From Paenibacillus sinopodophylli (lineage in GTDB: Bacteria > Bacillota > Bacilli > Paenibacillales > Paenibacillaceae): a stretch of DNA of 64,000 bases. Position numbers and translations under genes: made by a program. The notes under the pieces were generated by a model that saw only the letters and a program-made list of their open reading frames with translations, did no database searches and had not been told where the DNA came from. This document shows positions 52,910 through 62,001 of this stretch, piece after piece; positions within the stretch are counted from its first letter, which is position 1, and every line of letters begins with the position of its first letter. The stretch spans positions 2,632,154-2,696,153 of the forward strand of contig NZ_VDBO01000001.1 in assembly GCF_005930355.1 (NCBI RefSeq). The letters run 5' to 3'.

Positions 52910-54454
52910 TTATTTGCTTGCAATGAAAGCGTCGAATTGCTTCTGTTTCTCAGCAACTACCTTATCTACGCCTGCATCCTTGAGTTTTTTGTCGTACTCT
53001 ACCAACGTTTTGTCAACATCAACTGAACCTGTTTCCAAAGCTCTTTGATACTGACGAATTACGTTTGCCAATGCGCCAACCTCTGCTTTAACTGGCTCAC
53101 TGTCGAATACGAATCCAAGACCTGGAGATACTTTAGCATTTTGGTTGAACTCTTTAAATTTCGCCCATTTCTCTGGATCCTCAGTATCCCATACGTAGTT
53201 AAGGAACTGATTGCCGAACATCCATGCGGAGCCTGGGTTATAATTTGCTGTGTTGCCTGTTGCCGTAATGATTTCACCATTTCTCGTGAAGTGATCGCCT
53301 TCAATACCGAAGTTCAAAATGTTATTAATATCTTTGTCCGTGTGAAGAAGGTTGATCAGCATCATCGCACGAGCAGGGTCTTTCGATGTGAAAGAAATAC
53401 CGAGCATTGATCCCGCTGTTTCTGATGTTGCAACTGTTTTCTCGCTCATCGAGATTTGTGCAAGCTTACCCGATAGACCCGCCGCGCTCGCTACTTCAGC
53501 ATCCTTACCTGGTTTCAATGGCTCCAATGTGGAGAATACTGTACCTGCTTTCCAAGCATCTGAAGAGGATACTTGAGTTGTTGCTGCGTCAGCATTAATG
53601 TAACCCTTTTTGAAGTAATCGCGAGTTAGGTTCAAATATTCCTTGTAGCGCTCGATTTGCTCAACTGCCGATACCGTTGTACCGTCCGCATCCTTGAGAA
53701 TCGCACCTGGAATTGTCGAATCACCTAGGAAATCATAGTTAGCGAAGAAGTGGGAGTTGAACGCGCCACCTGTTGTGTACAGTGGAGTCAAGTCAGGTCT
53801 TTTCGCTTTAATGACCGCATAGACAGCATCGAGATCTTGAGGTGTCTTCACATTCGACATGTCAATGCCAAGCTCATCTGTCACGTCTTTGCGGTAAACA
53901 ATGCCACCAAGTGCTGCAAGCTCTTTATTGGTTGGAACCGCATAGTTTTTACCGTTGATTTTGGCACCCTCGATAAAGGCAGGATCTAGAGACTCCGTAA
54001 TGCCTTTGCCATATTGCTCAAGAAGCTCGCCTAGCTCAAGAAATGCTCCTTTTGCTACATATTTGGCATGACCATTCCATTGTGCCGTGAACACGATGTC
54101 TACTTCTTCTTGCGAAGCAACCATCAGGTTGATTTTGTCATCCCATGCGCCCCAATCAATCGGTCTAAGATCGATCGTTGCATTAATTTTTTCAGTAAGG
54201 ATTTTGTTCAGTGCTTCTTCGATCTTCTTCTCATCCGTTTGCGGCGTTCCAGGGTACACGAGTGAGATTTGATAAGGCGCCAATTCAGTTGAAGGCGCTT
54301 CTTCTGTCGTTGCCGGTTTTTCGGTCTCTGCTGCAGGTTCCTTAGTAGGCTCTGCATTGTTTTTGTTGCCATTTCCTGAGCATCCAGACACGATTAGTAC
54401 GATGGACATCATCAAAAGTAGAAGCATAGATGTTTTTTGTTTAACTTGCTTCAT
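52910..54454 (-). CDS. carbohydrate ABC transporter binding lipoprotein
   Basis: 514 residues. Signal TSMLLLLMMSIVLIVSGCSG gives lipidation at the Cys near position 25. Then a Glu/Thr/Pro-rich linker and a solute-binding fold (SLVYPGTPQTDEKKIEEALN, RPIDWGAWDDKINLMVASQE, NYAVPTNKELAALGGIVYRK) with a DUF3502 end (ETGSVDVDKTLVEYDKKLKD). The family binds oligosaccharides or modified sugars. Last gene of permease-permease-binding protein operon; 84 bases after the permease gene. ATG 54454 follows GGGAGGTCCACCC. Confidence 0.93.
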   Translation of the reverse strand: MKQVKQKTSMLLLLMMSIVLIVSGCSGNGNKNNAEPTKEPAAETEKPATTEEAPSTELAPYQISLVYPGTPQTDEKKIEEALNKILTEKINATIDLRPIDWGAWDDKINLMVASQEEVDIVFTAQWNGHAKYVAKGAFLELGELLEQYGKGITESLDPAFIEGAKINGKNYAVPTNKELAALGGIVYRKDVTDELGIDMSNVKTPQDLDAVYAVIKAKRPDLTPLYTTGGAFNSHFFANYDFLGDSTIPGAILKDADGTTVSAVEQIERYKEYLNLTRDYFKKGYINADAATTQVSSSDAWKAGTVFSTLEPLKPGKDAEVASAAGLSGKLAQISMSEKTVATSETAGSMLGISFTSKDPARAMMLINLLHTDKDINNILNFGIEGDHFTRNGEIITATGNTANYNPGSAWMFGNQFLNYVWDTEDPEKWAKFKEFNQNAKVSPGLGFVFDSEPVKAEVGALANVIRQYQRALETGSVDVDKTLVEYDKKLKDAGVDKVVAEKQKQFDAFIASK

Positions 54455-54538
54455 AGCGGGTGGACCTCCCTCAAAAATTAGGTTTATATGCTAAACCGGA
54501 AATACCGGCTACAGCCAAACGAAAAATTGACCTTGTAC

Positions 54539-55477
54539 TTAACCTTTAACAGCACCAACAGTGAGTCCTTTGACGAAATACTTCTGGAAGAATGGATATG
54601 CGAATATGATTGGCCCAATTCCGACAACCACCATCGCCATCCGTACTGTCTCACTCGGAAATCTGAACGTACCGCCGGCTGCCTTAATCGCCGCTGCCGC
54701 TGTACTGTTGTTAGCAAGAAACTGGATGTTCAGCATCGTTTTGTACATGAGATATTGAACCGTAATATTGCCATCCTTTGTGATGAACACAAGGCTTAGA
54801 AACCAGTCATTCCAATACGTCAATGTTTGAAAGAGCGCTACTGTCGCTAATACGGGAAGTGAAAGCGGCAGTACGATTTTCAGAAAGATAGTAAGCTCTC
54901 CTGCGCCGTCAATCTTCGCAGACTCAAGGATCGCAGTTGGTATCGTTGTTTGGAAAAAAGTACGGATAATGAGGACAAAAAACGCAGCCACGAGAAGCGG
55001 CATAATCAGAGCGAGCAATGTATCCTTCAGACCCAGCGTCTGTGCATAAACGAGGTACCAAGGTACAAGTCCGCCCGAGAACAACATCGTGAAGAAAACA
55101 AAGAAAGTGAAGAACTTGGCATGCGGGAAATCTGATCTCGATATTGGATACGCATACAATGCCATGATTACGAGGCTGAGCGTCGTTCCAACGATCGTCA
55201 CGAATATGGATATGCTGTAAGAACGTAAAATTTGGGTCGCATCTTTGAATAGAAATTGATAAGCTCCAAGATCAAACTTAGCAGGAATGAATTGATAGCC
55301 ATTGGTCACGACAGCCGTTTCGTCTGTAATGGATACCATTACAATTAATACGAGCGGGATAACACAAAGTAAGGAATAGATAATAAAGAATACATTGATA
55401 CCTAGAGAAGCTGGCGTAGACAATTGGTTTTTGGGATTAGATCCGGCTCCGGATGCTATGACCTCTTTTGCTTCCAT
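54539..55477 (-). CDS. carbohydrate ABC transporter permease (LplC/YtcP-type)
   Basis: 312 residues with six transmembrane helices (INVFFIIYSLLCVIPLVLIV near residue 30). The EAA loop is AILESAKIDGAGELTIFLKI, followed by VLPLSLPVLATVALFQTLTY, which contacts the ATPase; PYFFQKYFVKGLTVGAVKG-type end (FFQKYFVKGLTVGAVKG) is the standard C-terminus. With the neighbouring permease it forms the heterodimeric channel; no ATPase gene is in the cluster, so a shared MsmX-like ATPase is implied. ATG 55477 after GGAGGTGACCCT. Confidence 0.93.
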   Translation of the reverse strand: MEAKEVIASGAGSNPKNQLSTPASLGINVFFIIYSLLCVIPLVLIVMVSITDETAVVTNGYQFIPAKFDLGAYQFLFKDATQILRSYSISIFVTIVGTTLSLVIMALYAYPISRSDFPHAKFFTFFVFFTMLFSGGLVPWYLVYAQTLGLKDTLLALIMPLLVAAFFVLIIRTFFQTTIPTAILESAKIDGAGELTIFLKIVLPLSLPVLATVALFQTLTYWNDWFLSLVFITKDGNITVQYLMYKTMLNIQFLANNSTAAAAIKAAGGTFRFPSETVRMAMVVVGIGPIIFAYPFFQKYFVKGLTVGAVKG

Positions 55478-55528
55478 AGGGTCACCTCCATCATATTTTC
55501 GTAAGAATAAACGGTCATGCTACTAAAA

Positions 55529-56506
55529 CTAGAACAGTGCATTTTCTTTGTTCAGACGTCGAACCACCCAGTTGGATAAGAATACGAGTGCAAATCCGAT
55601 GACTGATTGCAGCAAACCTGCAGCAGATGAGAGACCAATATCACCAACCGTTAGAAAGGTTCGATATACATACGTATCGATAACATTCGTGACTGGGAAT
55701 AATACTCCTGATTCCCTCGGTACCTGGAAGAATAGACCAAAGTCTGCATTGAATATTTTACCAATTTGAAGAAGTGTCATAATCGTGATAACAGGCATAA
55801 TTAGCGGTACTGTAATACTCGTCATTTGCTTCCATTTGCTTGCTCCGTCAATGGTTGCGGCTTCATAATACTCATCATCTATTCCGATGATCGCTGCCAT
55901 ATAAATGACTGTGAAGTAACCCATGCTCTTCCATGTGTTTACGATCGGCAGGATGTACGGCCATACTTCCTTAGTGAAATACCACTGTACACTCTCAAGC
56001 CCAAGCGCCGGAAGGAGCGAGCTGTTCAAGTAACCATGCTCGTCGCTCAGAAACCCGAATACTAGATAGCTGATAACGACCATAGATAGAAAGTAAGGAA
56101 GAAACATTACGGTTTGGTGGAGCTTTGCAACAAATCGGTTCTTAATTTCATTCAGCATGATCGCGAATGCGAGCGGGAAGAAAAGATTAAGAACAATAAA
56201 TCCTGAATTGTACAATAGGGTGTTCCTTGTAATAATCCACGCATCTGATGTTTTGAACAAATACTCAAAGTTTTTTAAACCGCTCCATGGACTTCCTAGA
56301 ATACCGTCCGCATAATTGATGTTTTTGAACGCAATCATAATTCCGAACATCGGAATGTAATTGTTTAGGATCAGCAATACAATAGCAGGTAGCATCATGA
56401 GATAGAACATCCAATATTTTTTGATAATACTAATTTGCGTTATTTTTTTTACTGATCTCTTTGGAATATAGGCAGCTGCAACCGTCTCTGTCGTAGTTTT
56501 TGCCAT
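55529..56506 (-). CDS. carbohydrate ABC transporter permease (LplB/YteP-type)
   Basis: 325 residues from ATG 56506, which follows AGAGGAGGGGGAAGGCG; 32 in-frame upstream codons cross the terminator and are discarded. A long N-terminus (VKKITQISIIKKYW) is followed by six helices (MFYLMMLPAIVLLILNNYIP first). LplB-type features: PMFGIMIAFKNINYADGILG and EAA loop EYYEAATIDGASKWKQMTSI. First gene of the transporter operon. Confidence 0.93.
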   Translation of the reverse strand: MAKTTTETVAAAYIPKRSVKKITQISIIKKYWMFYLMMLPAIVLLILNNYIPMFGIMIAFKNINYADGILGSPWSGLKNFEYLFKTSDAWIITRNTLLYNSGFIVLNLFFPLAFAIMLNEIKNRFVAKLHQTVMFLPYFLSMVVISYLVFGFLSDEHGYLNSSLLPALGLESVQWYFTKEVWPYILPIVNTWKSMGYFTVIYMAAIIGIDDEYYEAATIDGASKWKQMTSITVPLIMPVITIMTLLQIGKIFNADFGLFFQVPRESGVLFPVTNVIDTYVYRTFLTVGDIGLSSAAGLLQSVIGFALVFLSNWVVRRLNKENALF

Positions 56507-56527
56507 CGCCTTCCCCCTCCTCTTTCT

Positions 56528-56540
56528 AACACACTGTGTT
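56528..56540. promoter_or_regulatory. 13-bp palindrome before the transporter operon
   Basis: AACACA-C-TGTGTT is a perfect dyad with one central base, 22 bases upstream of the first permease start and just after the regulator gene's terminator. A candidate operator for the AraC-type or another regulator; untested. Confidence 0.35.
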
Positions 56541-56562
56541 GTTTTCTCTGATCTGATTGTAC

Positions 56563-56592
56563 AAAAAAAAGACGCCGACAGCTGTCGGCGCC
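56563..56592 (-). terminator. terminator of the YesM/YesN-like operon
   Basis: Minus strand: GGCGCCGACAG and CTGTCGGCGTC form a stem of eleven pairs, followed by eight T. It separates the two-component genes from the transporter genes they probably control. Confidence 0.92.
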
Positions 56593-56624
56593 GTGACCGC
56601 ATTAACGGTCAAATGACTTTTCGA

Positions 56625-58238
56625 TTATACATTTTGAAATTTTTTGCGATATTCCTGTGGAGTTAGCCCTGTCGTCTTCTTAAATAGCTTCGAGAAATGC
56701 GAAAAGTTTCCATATCCTACGTTAATCGCAACATCGCTGACGCGGTTGTTTGTTTTCTCAAGCTCGATCCTTGCCTTTGTAATTCGCAGCCGCACCAAAT
56801 AATCTGTCAGAGAATACCCTGTCTCTCTGCGGAACAAGCGTGACAAATAAGCAGGATTCAAATAGACAGACTCTGCCGCCTGCTCTCTGCTGAATTCCTC
56901 GCCAAGATGCTCCTCCATATAACGCTGTACTCTCTCCACCACCTGAGAAACGTCCTTCCCATTCTGGTTTGCATATTCTGCTACCTGCAGACTCAACTGC
57001 TGCGTGAGCGTTCTCATCCGCGGCAGTGATTTGAGGACGTTCTCACTCACTTCCCACTCTCTATTCTTGAACACATCCGTCATCTGTACCGATTTCTTAT
57101 TAAGCCATTGAAAGAGCATATTCATATAGCCATAGTAAAATGATGCCATGTAGGTGTAGTCAACCTTCAATTGCTGCATATGATCAAAAAACTCATCCAC
57201 CCGCTGTGCCAGTTCAGTTTGCTTGCCCGATTCGAGCAGCAACGACCAATCTGAGAATGGTGCTGCCTGCGGAATGTTTACTCCCTGCTCATGAGAATGC
57301 TCCTTTTCTAGAAGTACCGAGCATGTATTGCTTACGTTGCTCCGCTCCATAGATAACAGTCCTTGTACACACTCCCTTAGCTGCTTCACTTGCGAAAGCT
57401 CTCCAATATAGCAAGAAAGCGAACAATGCAGCATGATCTTGCACCGATTAATGAATGTCTCACATCGCTCTGCTATAATGGTGGCCGATTGTCCCTCATT
57501 ATCCATTGTTCCGTAGAATAGAACGTAAAGAATTCCACTCACGTCTTGGACGATATGTCCTGGTTCTCCATCTAGTACAAGCTCTTCAGCTGCATTTTTG
57601 ATACCGTAAGTCATAATTTCCTCATCACGTGCTGACCACTCTTCACGCCACTGCTCGATACTAATAAGGACTACCCGCAGCGGGCTGTTCGACTGAAGCG
57701 GCAAGGCATAAGTTTGCAAGGAAGCATCTAGCTGCAGTGGCGCGGCAGACAATCGATAATGCAACACATCATGCCAGAAGCGCTCGATGAGAATAGGCCG
57801 TTGCTTGCTCCACTGCTCATAAAACAAGCTGTACGTGTCTTTGATTTTGGCAAGCTGCTCAAGTTCCTTTACTTTGCTGAGCGCTTCATTCACACATGCC
57901 TTCAACGCATTATGGTCAATGGGCTTTAGCAAATAGTCGAAACAGCCCAGTTGAACAGCCTGCTGCGCATATTTGAAATCCGCGTGTCCAGTCAGAAAAA
58001 TCGTAACGCTTGAGGGAGAATGCTCGTTAACCCATTCCAGTAAATCGATACCGCTAAGGTTGGGCATATCGATATCAGAGACCATAATGTGAATGGTGTT
58101 CTCACTCAGTAAGGCCTGTGCTTCCTCTACATCAATCGCAGTATAAATATTCGCAATAGGCAGCGTAGACCAATCAATTCCTTCTACGATTCCTCGAATT
58201 GCAATTTCTTCATCATCTACAACCAATAAGTTATACAA
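56625..58238 (-). CDS. YesN-like response regulator with AraC DNA-binding domain
   Basis: 537 residues from TTG 58238, nine bases after AGGAG, overlapping the kinase end by eight bases; the 33 longer in-frame codons are antisense to nothing useful and lack a site. Receiver domain: YNLLVVDDEEIAIRGIVEGI, phosphoacceptor Asp in HIMVSDIDMPNLSGIDLLEW, Lys in CFDYLLKPIDHNALK. A ~250-residue middle part of unknown fold follows, then two AraC helix-turn-helix motifs (EQAAESVYLNPAYLSRLFRR, VSDVAINVGYGNFSHFSKLF, KKTTGLTPQEYRKKF). Expected to activate the adjacent transporter operon. Confidence 0.92.
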   Translation of the reverse strand: MYNLLVVDDEEIAIRGIVEGIDWSTLPIANIYTAIDVEEAQALLSENTIHIMVSDIDMPNLSGIDLLEWVNEHSPSSVTIFLTGHADFKYAQQAVQLGCFDYLLKPIDHNALKACVNEALSKVKELEQLAKIKDTYSLFYEQWSKQRPILIERFWHDVLHYRLSAAPLQLDASLQTYALPLQSNSPLRVVLISIEQWREEWSARDEEIMTYGIKNAAEELVLDGEPGHIVQDVSGILYVLFYGTMDNEGQSATIIAERCETFINRCKIMLHCSLSCYIGELSQVKQLRECVQGLLSMERSNVSNTCSVLLEKEHSHEQGVNIPQAAPFSDWSLLLESGKQTELAQRVDEFFDHMQQLKVDYTYMASFYYGYMNMLFQWLNKKSVQMTDVFKNREWEVSENVLKSLPRMRTLTQQLSLQVAEYANQNGKDVSQVVERVQRYMEEHLGEEFSREQAAESVYLNPAYLSRLFRRETGYSLTDYLVRLRITKARIELEKTNNRVSDVAINVGYGNFSHFSKLFKKTTGLTPQEYRKKFQNV

Positions 58239-59982
58239 CCGTTCTCGCTCCTTCCGTAAGCCCTGGAAATACAATCGTAATGATAGCCCCGGTGCCTTCT
58301 GCTTGATTCCCAAATGTAATGGAGGTTCGCTCTCCATAGAGCAGCTGCAGCCTGTGTATGACGTTCATAATCCCAAGTCTGCTTGATTCACCCTCTTGAA
58401 GAGGCTCCTTTTTCCGCAGTTTCTCCAGTACCATCGGCTCAAATCCGATCCCGTTATCGCTAATCGTTAAGGTAAAACCGTTATCTTCATTGCGTATTGC
58501 CGATATTTTCATTTGAAACAGCTGACGCCTATTTTTGAATCCATGAATGATACAATTTTCCACGAAGGGTTGGATAGTCAATGCCGCAATTGGGTATTCC
58601 ATCAGCTCCTCCATGCCTTCGAAATGGCATTGCAGCTTATCAGGAAAACGAATTTTTTGGATCGTCAAATAATTCTCAATATGCAGCAATTCTTCCTTTA
58701 GTGAAATCGTATCACGATTGGCTTTCATGATGAAGCGGAAATAGTCAGCTAGATGAAGTGACATTTTTTTGACTGAATCCGTATCGCCAAGCGCCGCTAA
58801 ATTATAGATGATGTTAAGACTGTTCATATAAAAATGTGGATTAATCTGCGCCTGCAGCTGTTTAAGCTCGCCTTGCTTCACACGAAGCTGCTCCTCATAA
58901 ACATCAATTTTCAACGTTTTTATTTGCTCAGCCATCACGTTAAACGTATTGCCCAGAAACTCAAACTCCAATGTTTTATTCTTTTTCAACCTCACATCGA
59001 GCATACCCAGCGATATCTTTTTCATACCCAGAATAAGCTCATGCAGTGGTTTAAAGAGCATGTTTCGCATAAAAAACAAGTAAATAAGCAAAATGGCCAA
59101 AAAGCCAATTGGAGCAAACAACGTAGCATTTCTGAAAAACAACAGATTACGCAGCAGCGTTTCCTCCGGTATAACGACACGATACGCAATATTGACCATG
59201 TCGCTCATCCGGCTCATCACCAGATAGCTAGCTCCTGTCTCACGATCTGTTAATGACTCATAGGGCTTTTCTGATAATTTGTAGCTCAGCTCGAGCGGCG
59301 CTGTATTCTCTGTGAGAGGTGCCACCAGCTGATCTCCCTCTCGCAAATAGATGCCATTGTGGCCGATATCTCCATCGCTCCACTGGATGGACAGCATGGA
59401 ATTGATTTCTTGTACCTTAATCATCGCCCCTACGTACAAACGATCCGAAACTTTTATGTAATTAATGAGAAAAAATTTCCCAGGCATGCGGTTATCCTCT
59501 CGCACCTCCCAGGTATGCTGATCATTATGCAATAAATTATTTTCCGATGTCAGCGTATCCATATGCGTCTTGATTATTTTTTTGGTATCGTTGTATATGC
59601 TTTCCGTTCCGAAAATAATGTCATCCGGGTGATATAAAAAAACGGCATCAATTAAATTATAAACGCCGACATCTCTATTCAGCTTCGCATCGATCCGTAT
59701 TTTCGTAAGTGTGTAGCCATCACTGTCCATAGGAAACGACATAAGCAGTCCGACGTCGGTATCCAGAACAGACATTTTGTATAGATAATCGTTGATTTGG
59801 GACAAATTATGATCGGTTTGGCCGACATAAATATCGAGCGTATTTCGATAGGTTTCCGAAACCTTCTCCCTTACAATATCACGCGAATAGCTATTATTGA
59901 TCAACATATATACGACAACCGGCAGCATAACTGCCATAAACCCAATAATGAGGCGAGTTCTGATCGATTTGCCAAACCCCAC
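58231..59982 (-). CDS. YesM-like sensor histidine kinase
   Basis: 583 residues from GTG 59982, seven bases after GGGAGGAGGG; the earlier ATG 60030 is in frame but has no site. First helix RLIIGFMAVMLPVVVYMLIN, extracytoplasmic dCache-like domain to about residue 285, second helix LFAPIGFLAILLIYLFFMRN, then HAMP (FKPLHELILGMKKISLGMLD). His_kinase box QAQINPHFYMNSLNIIYNLA (phosphoacceptor His) and HATPase boxes QPFVENCIIHGFKNRRQLF, ISDNGIGFEP. Probably senses the transported sugar, alone or through the binding protein, and phosphorylates the YesN-like partner. Confidence 0.93.
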   Translation of the reverse strand: MGFGKSIRTRLIIGFMAVMLPVVVYMLINNSYSRDIVREKVSETYRNTLDIYVGQTDHNLSQINDYLYKMSVLDTDVGLLMSFPMDSDGYTLTKIRIDAKLNRDVGVYNLIDAVFLYHPDDIIFGTESIYNDTKKIIKTHMDTLTSENNLLHNDQHTWEVREDNRMPGKFFLINYIKVSDRLYVGAMIKVQEINSMLSIQWSDGDIGHNGIYLREGDQLVAPLTENTAPLELSYKLSEKPYESLTDRETGASYLVMSRMSDMVNIAYRVVIPEETLLRNLLFFRNATLFAPIGFLAILLIYLFFMRNMLFKPLHELILGMKKISLGMLDVRLKKNKTLEFEFLGNTFNVMAEQIKTLKIDVYEEQLRVKQGELKQLQAQINPHFYMNSLNIIYNLAALGDTDSVKKMSLHLADYFRFIMKANRDTISLKEELLHIENYLTIQKIRFPDKLQCHFEGMEELMEYPIAALTIQPFVENCIIHGFKNRRQLFQMKISAIRNEDNGFTLTISDNGIGFEPMVLEKLRKKEPLQEGESSRLGIMNVIHRLQLLYGERTSITFGNQAEGTGAIITIVFPGLTEGARTVV

Positions 59983-60065
59983 GTACCGCCCTCCTCCCAA
60001 CCCATAACGTATCTTGTCTAATTCTACCATTTTAAGCGCTTACGTGAAATCCTATTCTAAAAAAC

Positions 60066-60101
60066 AAAAAGACGCTTCTAGGATTTCATTCCTTAAGCGC
60101 C
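60066..60101 (-). terminator. terminator of the exporter operon
   Basis: Minus strand: GGCGCTTAAGGA pairs with TCCTAGAAGCGTC (one bulge, one G-U), followed by five T. Confidence 0.82.
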
Positions 60102-60119
60102 TTTCAACTATGCTTTTTA

Positions 60120-60875
60120 CTAAATCTCTACCTTTTTATTCATTAGATAGACGGTAAGATACAAGAAAGCTCCCATAAACACAAGCTGAAGCAAGAAAGG
60201 TCCGAATAAATAACCAATATCCAAATTCGTGCTTACTGTTACACTGCTCGATTCTCCGAATTCACCAATAATCGATACAAGTCCTAAATCACTATCATTG
60301 CTTCCAAACAATAAGTTATCAATCCATACGGCTAAGGTTTGGCTAGCAAAGAAGAAAACAATTCCGATCCATGCTGCTCCCTTAAACCGGAAGCATCCTG
60401 CAACGGCAATCGATGCGAGAATGGAGATTATGAATGCTGTATAGGCCCATACGATTTCTAGAATTGCAATGCCTTTAGCTGCTCCTTCAAACTTAACATT
60501 GTCTCTAAAGAACGAAAAATCTATAGTTGAAAAAGCTGCAAATATGGGGATATGGATAGCTACTATAGCCAGAATCAAGCCCAAAACGATCCAACAGAGC
60601 AGGATAGATGCCCCTATTGCCTTTATGGGATGCTGTGGAAGCAACCTGCGGCTGTACGACTTCAGATTGCTGTCGAATGTCCTGAAGCAATGGATAACTA
60701 ATAACATAAATGCAAGTACGTAACCGAATATGCTAAAACCTAAAAGGACACTTTCGTCCCAGTGTTTCATGAATCCGACGATGTTGAACACTGCTTGCAC
60801 AATAACTAATATCGCTAATGTACTAAGAATACCGTCGTTATTTCTCTTCCAATCATATTTCAGCAGCTTAATCAT
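60120..60875 (-). CDS. ABC-2-type exporter permease
   Basis: 251 residues with about six transmembrane helices (STLAILVIVQAVFNIVGFM, VLLGFSIFGYVLAFMLLVIH, ASILLCWIVLGLILAIVAIH, AFIISILASIAVAGCF, GIVFFFASQTLAVWI, GPFLLQLVFMGAFLYLTVYL) and no signature beyond that. It overlaps the ATPase gene upstream by four bases, so the two form one exporter. Substrate unknown; the YtrA-type repressor in the operon points to cell-wall-active compounds. Confidence 0.82.
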   Translation of the reverse strand: MIKLLKYDWKRNNDGILSTLAILVIVQAVFNIVGFMKHWDESVLLGFSIFGYVLAFMLLVIHCFRTFDSNLKSYSRRLLPQHPIKAIGASILLCWIVLGLILAIVAIHIPIFAAFSTIDFSFFRDNVKFEGAAKGIAILEIVWAYTAFIISILASIAVAGCFRFKGAAWIGIVFFFASQTLAVWIDNLLFGSNDSDLGLVSIIGEFGESSSVTVSTNLDIGYLFGPFLLQLVFMGAFLYLTVYLMNKKVEI

Positions 60876-61570
60876 TCTCCGAATACCTCCTTGAACATTT
60901 CATCGATGCCTTTTCCGTGCTTGAGACGGATATTCTCCACCTCATCATGGAGAACGATATCTCCATCACGTATGAAAACCACCTCATCAAAAATCCGTTC
61001 AATATCACGTACAAGATGGGTCGAGACGATTAGGCTGCTCTCCTCGTTATAATAGTTAACGATCGCATCTAGAATCTTTGTCCTTGCTACGGGATCAACA
61101 CCGCCGATTGGCTCATCCAGCAAATAAAGCTTAGCGTTTCGCGACAACGTAAGCGTAAGCTGCAAACGCTCATTCATTCCCTTGGACAATGCTCTAACAC
61201 GATCCCTCTTGTTCAATTTCATAAAGCCTAGCATGTCTTCTGCTTTCGTCTTATCAAAGTCTGCATAAAACTCCTGATAAAATAATAACGCATCCTCAAC
61301 TCGCATCCAATTCTCCGTCAACGGACGATCTGGCATAAAGGAGGTTATCTTTTTTGTTTCTAAACCCACTGGCTTGCCATCAACTTGAATGGTACCTGAG
61401 GCTGGATGTATAAGGCCTGCAGCAAGCTTCATAATTGTACTTTTACCGCTGCCATTGCTGCCAAGCAAGCCGATTATTTTGCCCGGCCCCAATTGAAGCG
61501 ACACCTGGTTTAACGCTCTTTTTCCTCCATAGGATTTGGATACATCATTCAATTGCAATATGTTCTCCAC
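60872..61570 (-). CDS. ABC exporter ATP-binding protein (YtrB-like)
   Basis: About 232 residues. GTG 61570 is used because AGGAG lies ten bases upstream; ATG 61591 inside the repressor gene is the alternative. Walker A LLGSNGSGKSTIMKLAAG, Q-loop ITSFMPDRPLTENWMRVEDA, signature ALSKGMNERLQLTLTLSRNA (SKGM variant common in YtrB-like proteins), Walker B LYLLDEPIGGVDPVARTKIL and H-loop LIVSTHLVRDIERIF. Powers the permease that follows. Confidence 0.87.
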   Translation of the reverse strand: MENILQLNDVSKSYGGKRALNQVSLQLGPGKIIGLLGSNGSGKSTIMKLAAGLIHPASGTIQVDGKPVGLETKKITSFMPDRPLTENWMRVEDALLFYQEFYADFDKTKAEDMLGFMKLNKRDRVRALSKGMNERLQLTLTLSRNAKLYLLDEPIGGVDPVARTKILDAIVNYYNEESSLIVSTHLVRDIERIFDEVVFIRDGDIVLHDEVENIRLKHGKGIDEMFKEVFGE

Positions 61571-61583
61571 GGTTAATTCACTC

Positions 61584-61958
61584 CTATTCATTATCCTTTT
61601 CTTCCACTGCTTTCGATACGATGTTGACGATATCATGATTGGCGAATCCAAGCTCCTGCATGCCATGTATAAATCGGCCGAGCAGATCACTTGCCATTTC
61701 CTTCTTGATTTCCATAATTTTCGACTCCTCACTGGTTACATATCGGCCAAGTCCCCGCTTGGTCTCAACGATTTGTTCACGCTCCAGCTCTTGAAAGGTA
61801 CGCTGAATGGTATTCGGATTAATTTGCAGCTCTGACGCTAACTCCCGTACCGCCGGTATTTTATCGCCAGCCTTCAGTTTTCCGGTAATAATTTCTTTTT
61901 TTATATAATTCATAATTTGCAAATAGATCGGTAGATTATTATCAAATTCAATTGTCAT
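61584..61958 (-). CDS. YtrA-type GntR-family repressor
   Basis: 124 residues. Winged helix: MTIEFDNNLPIYLQIMNYIK, EIITGKLKAGDKIPAVRELA, QINPNTIQRTFQELEREQIV, then GLGRYVTSEES and a short helical tail for dimerization, the YtrA subfamily length. YtrA represses an ABC exporter operon induced by lipid II-binding antibiotics. It sits in the middle of the operon (43 bases after the permease at 62002). ATG 61958 follows GGGAGCATTAGTATT. Confidence 0.9.
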   Translation of the reverse strand: MTIEFDNNLPIYLQIMNYIKKEIITGKLKAGDKIPAVRELASELQINPNTIQRTFQELEREQIVETKRGLGRYVTSEESKIMEIKKEMASDLLGRFIHGMQELGFANHDIVNIVSKAVEEKDNE

Positions 61959-62001
61959 AATACTAATGCTCCCTTCTGTGCCTTAATGAAAAACATTCCG
62001 G

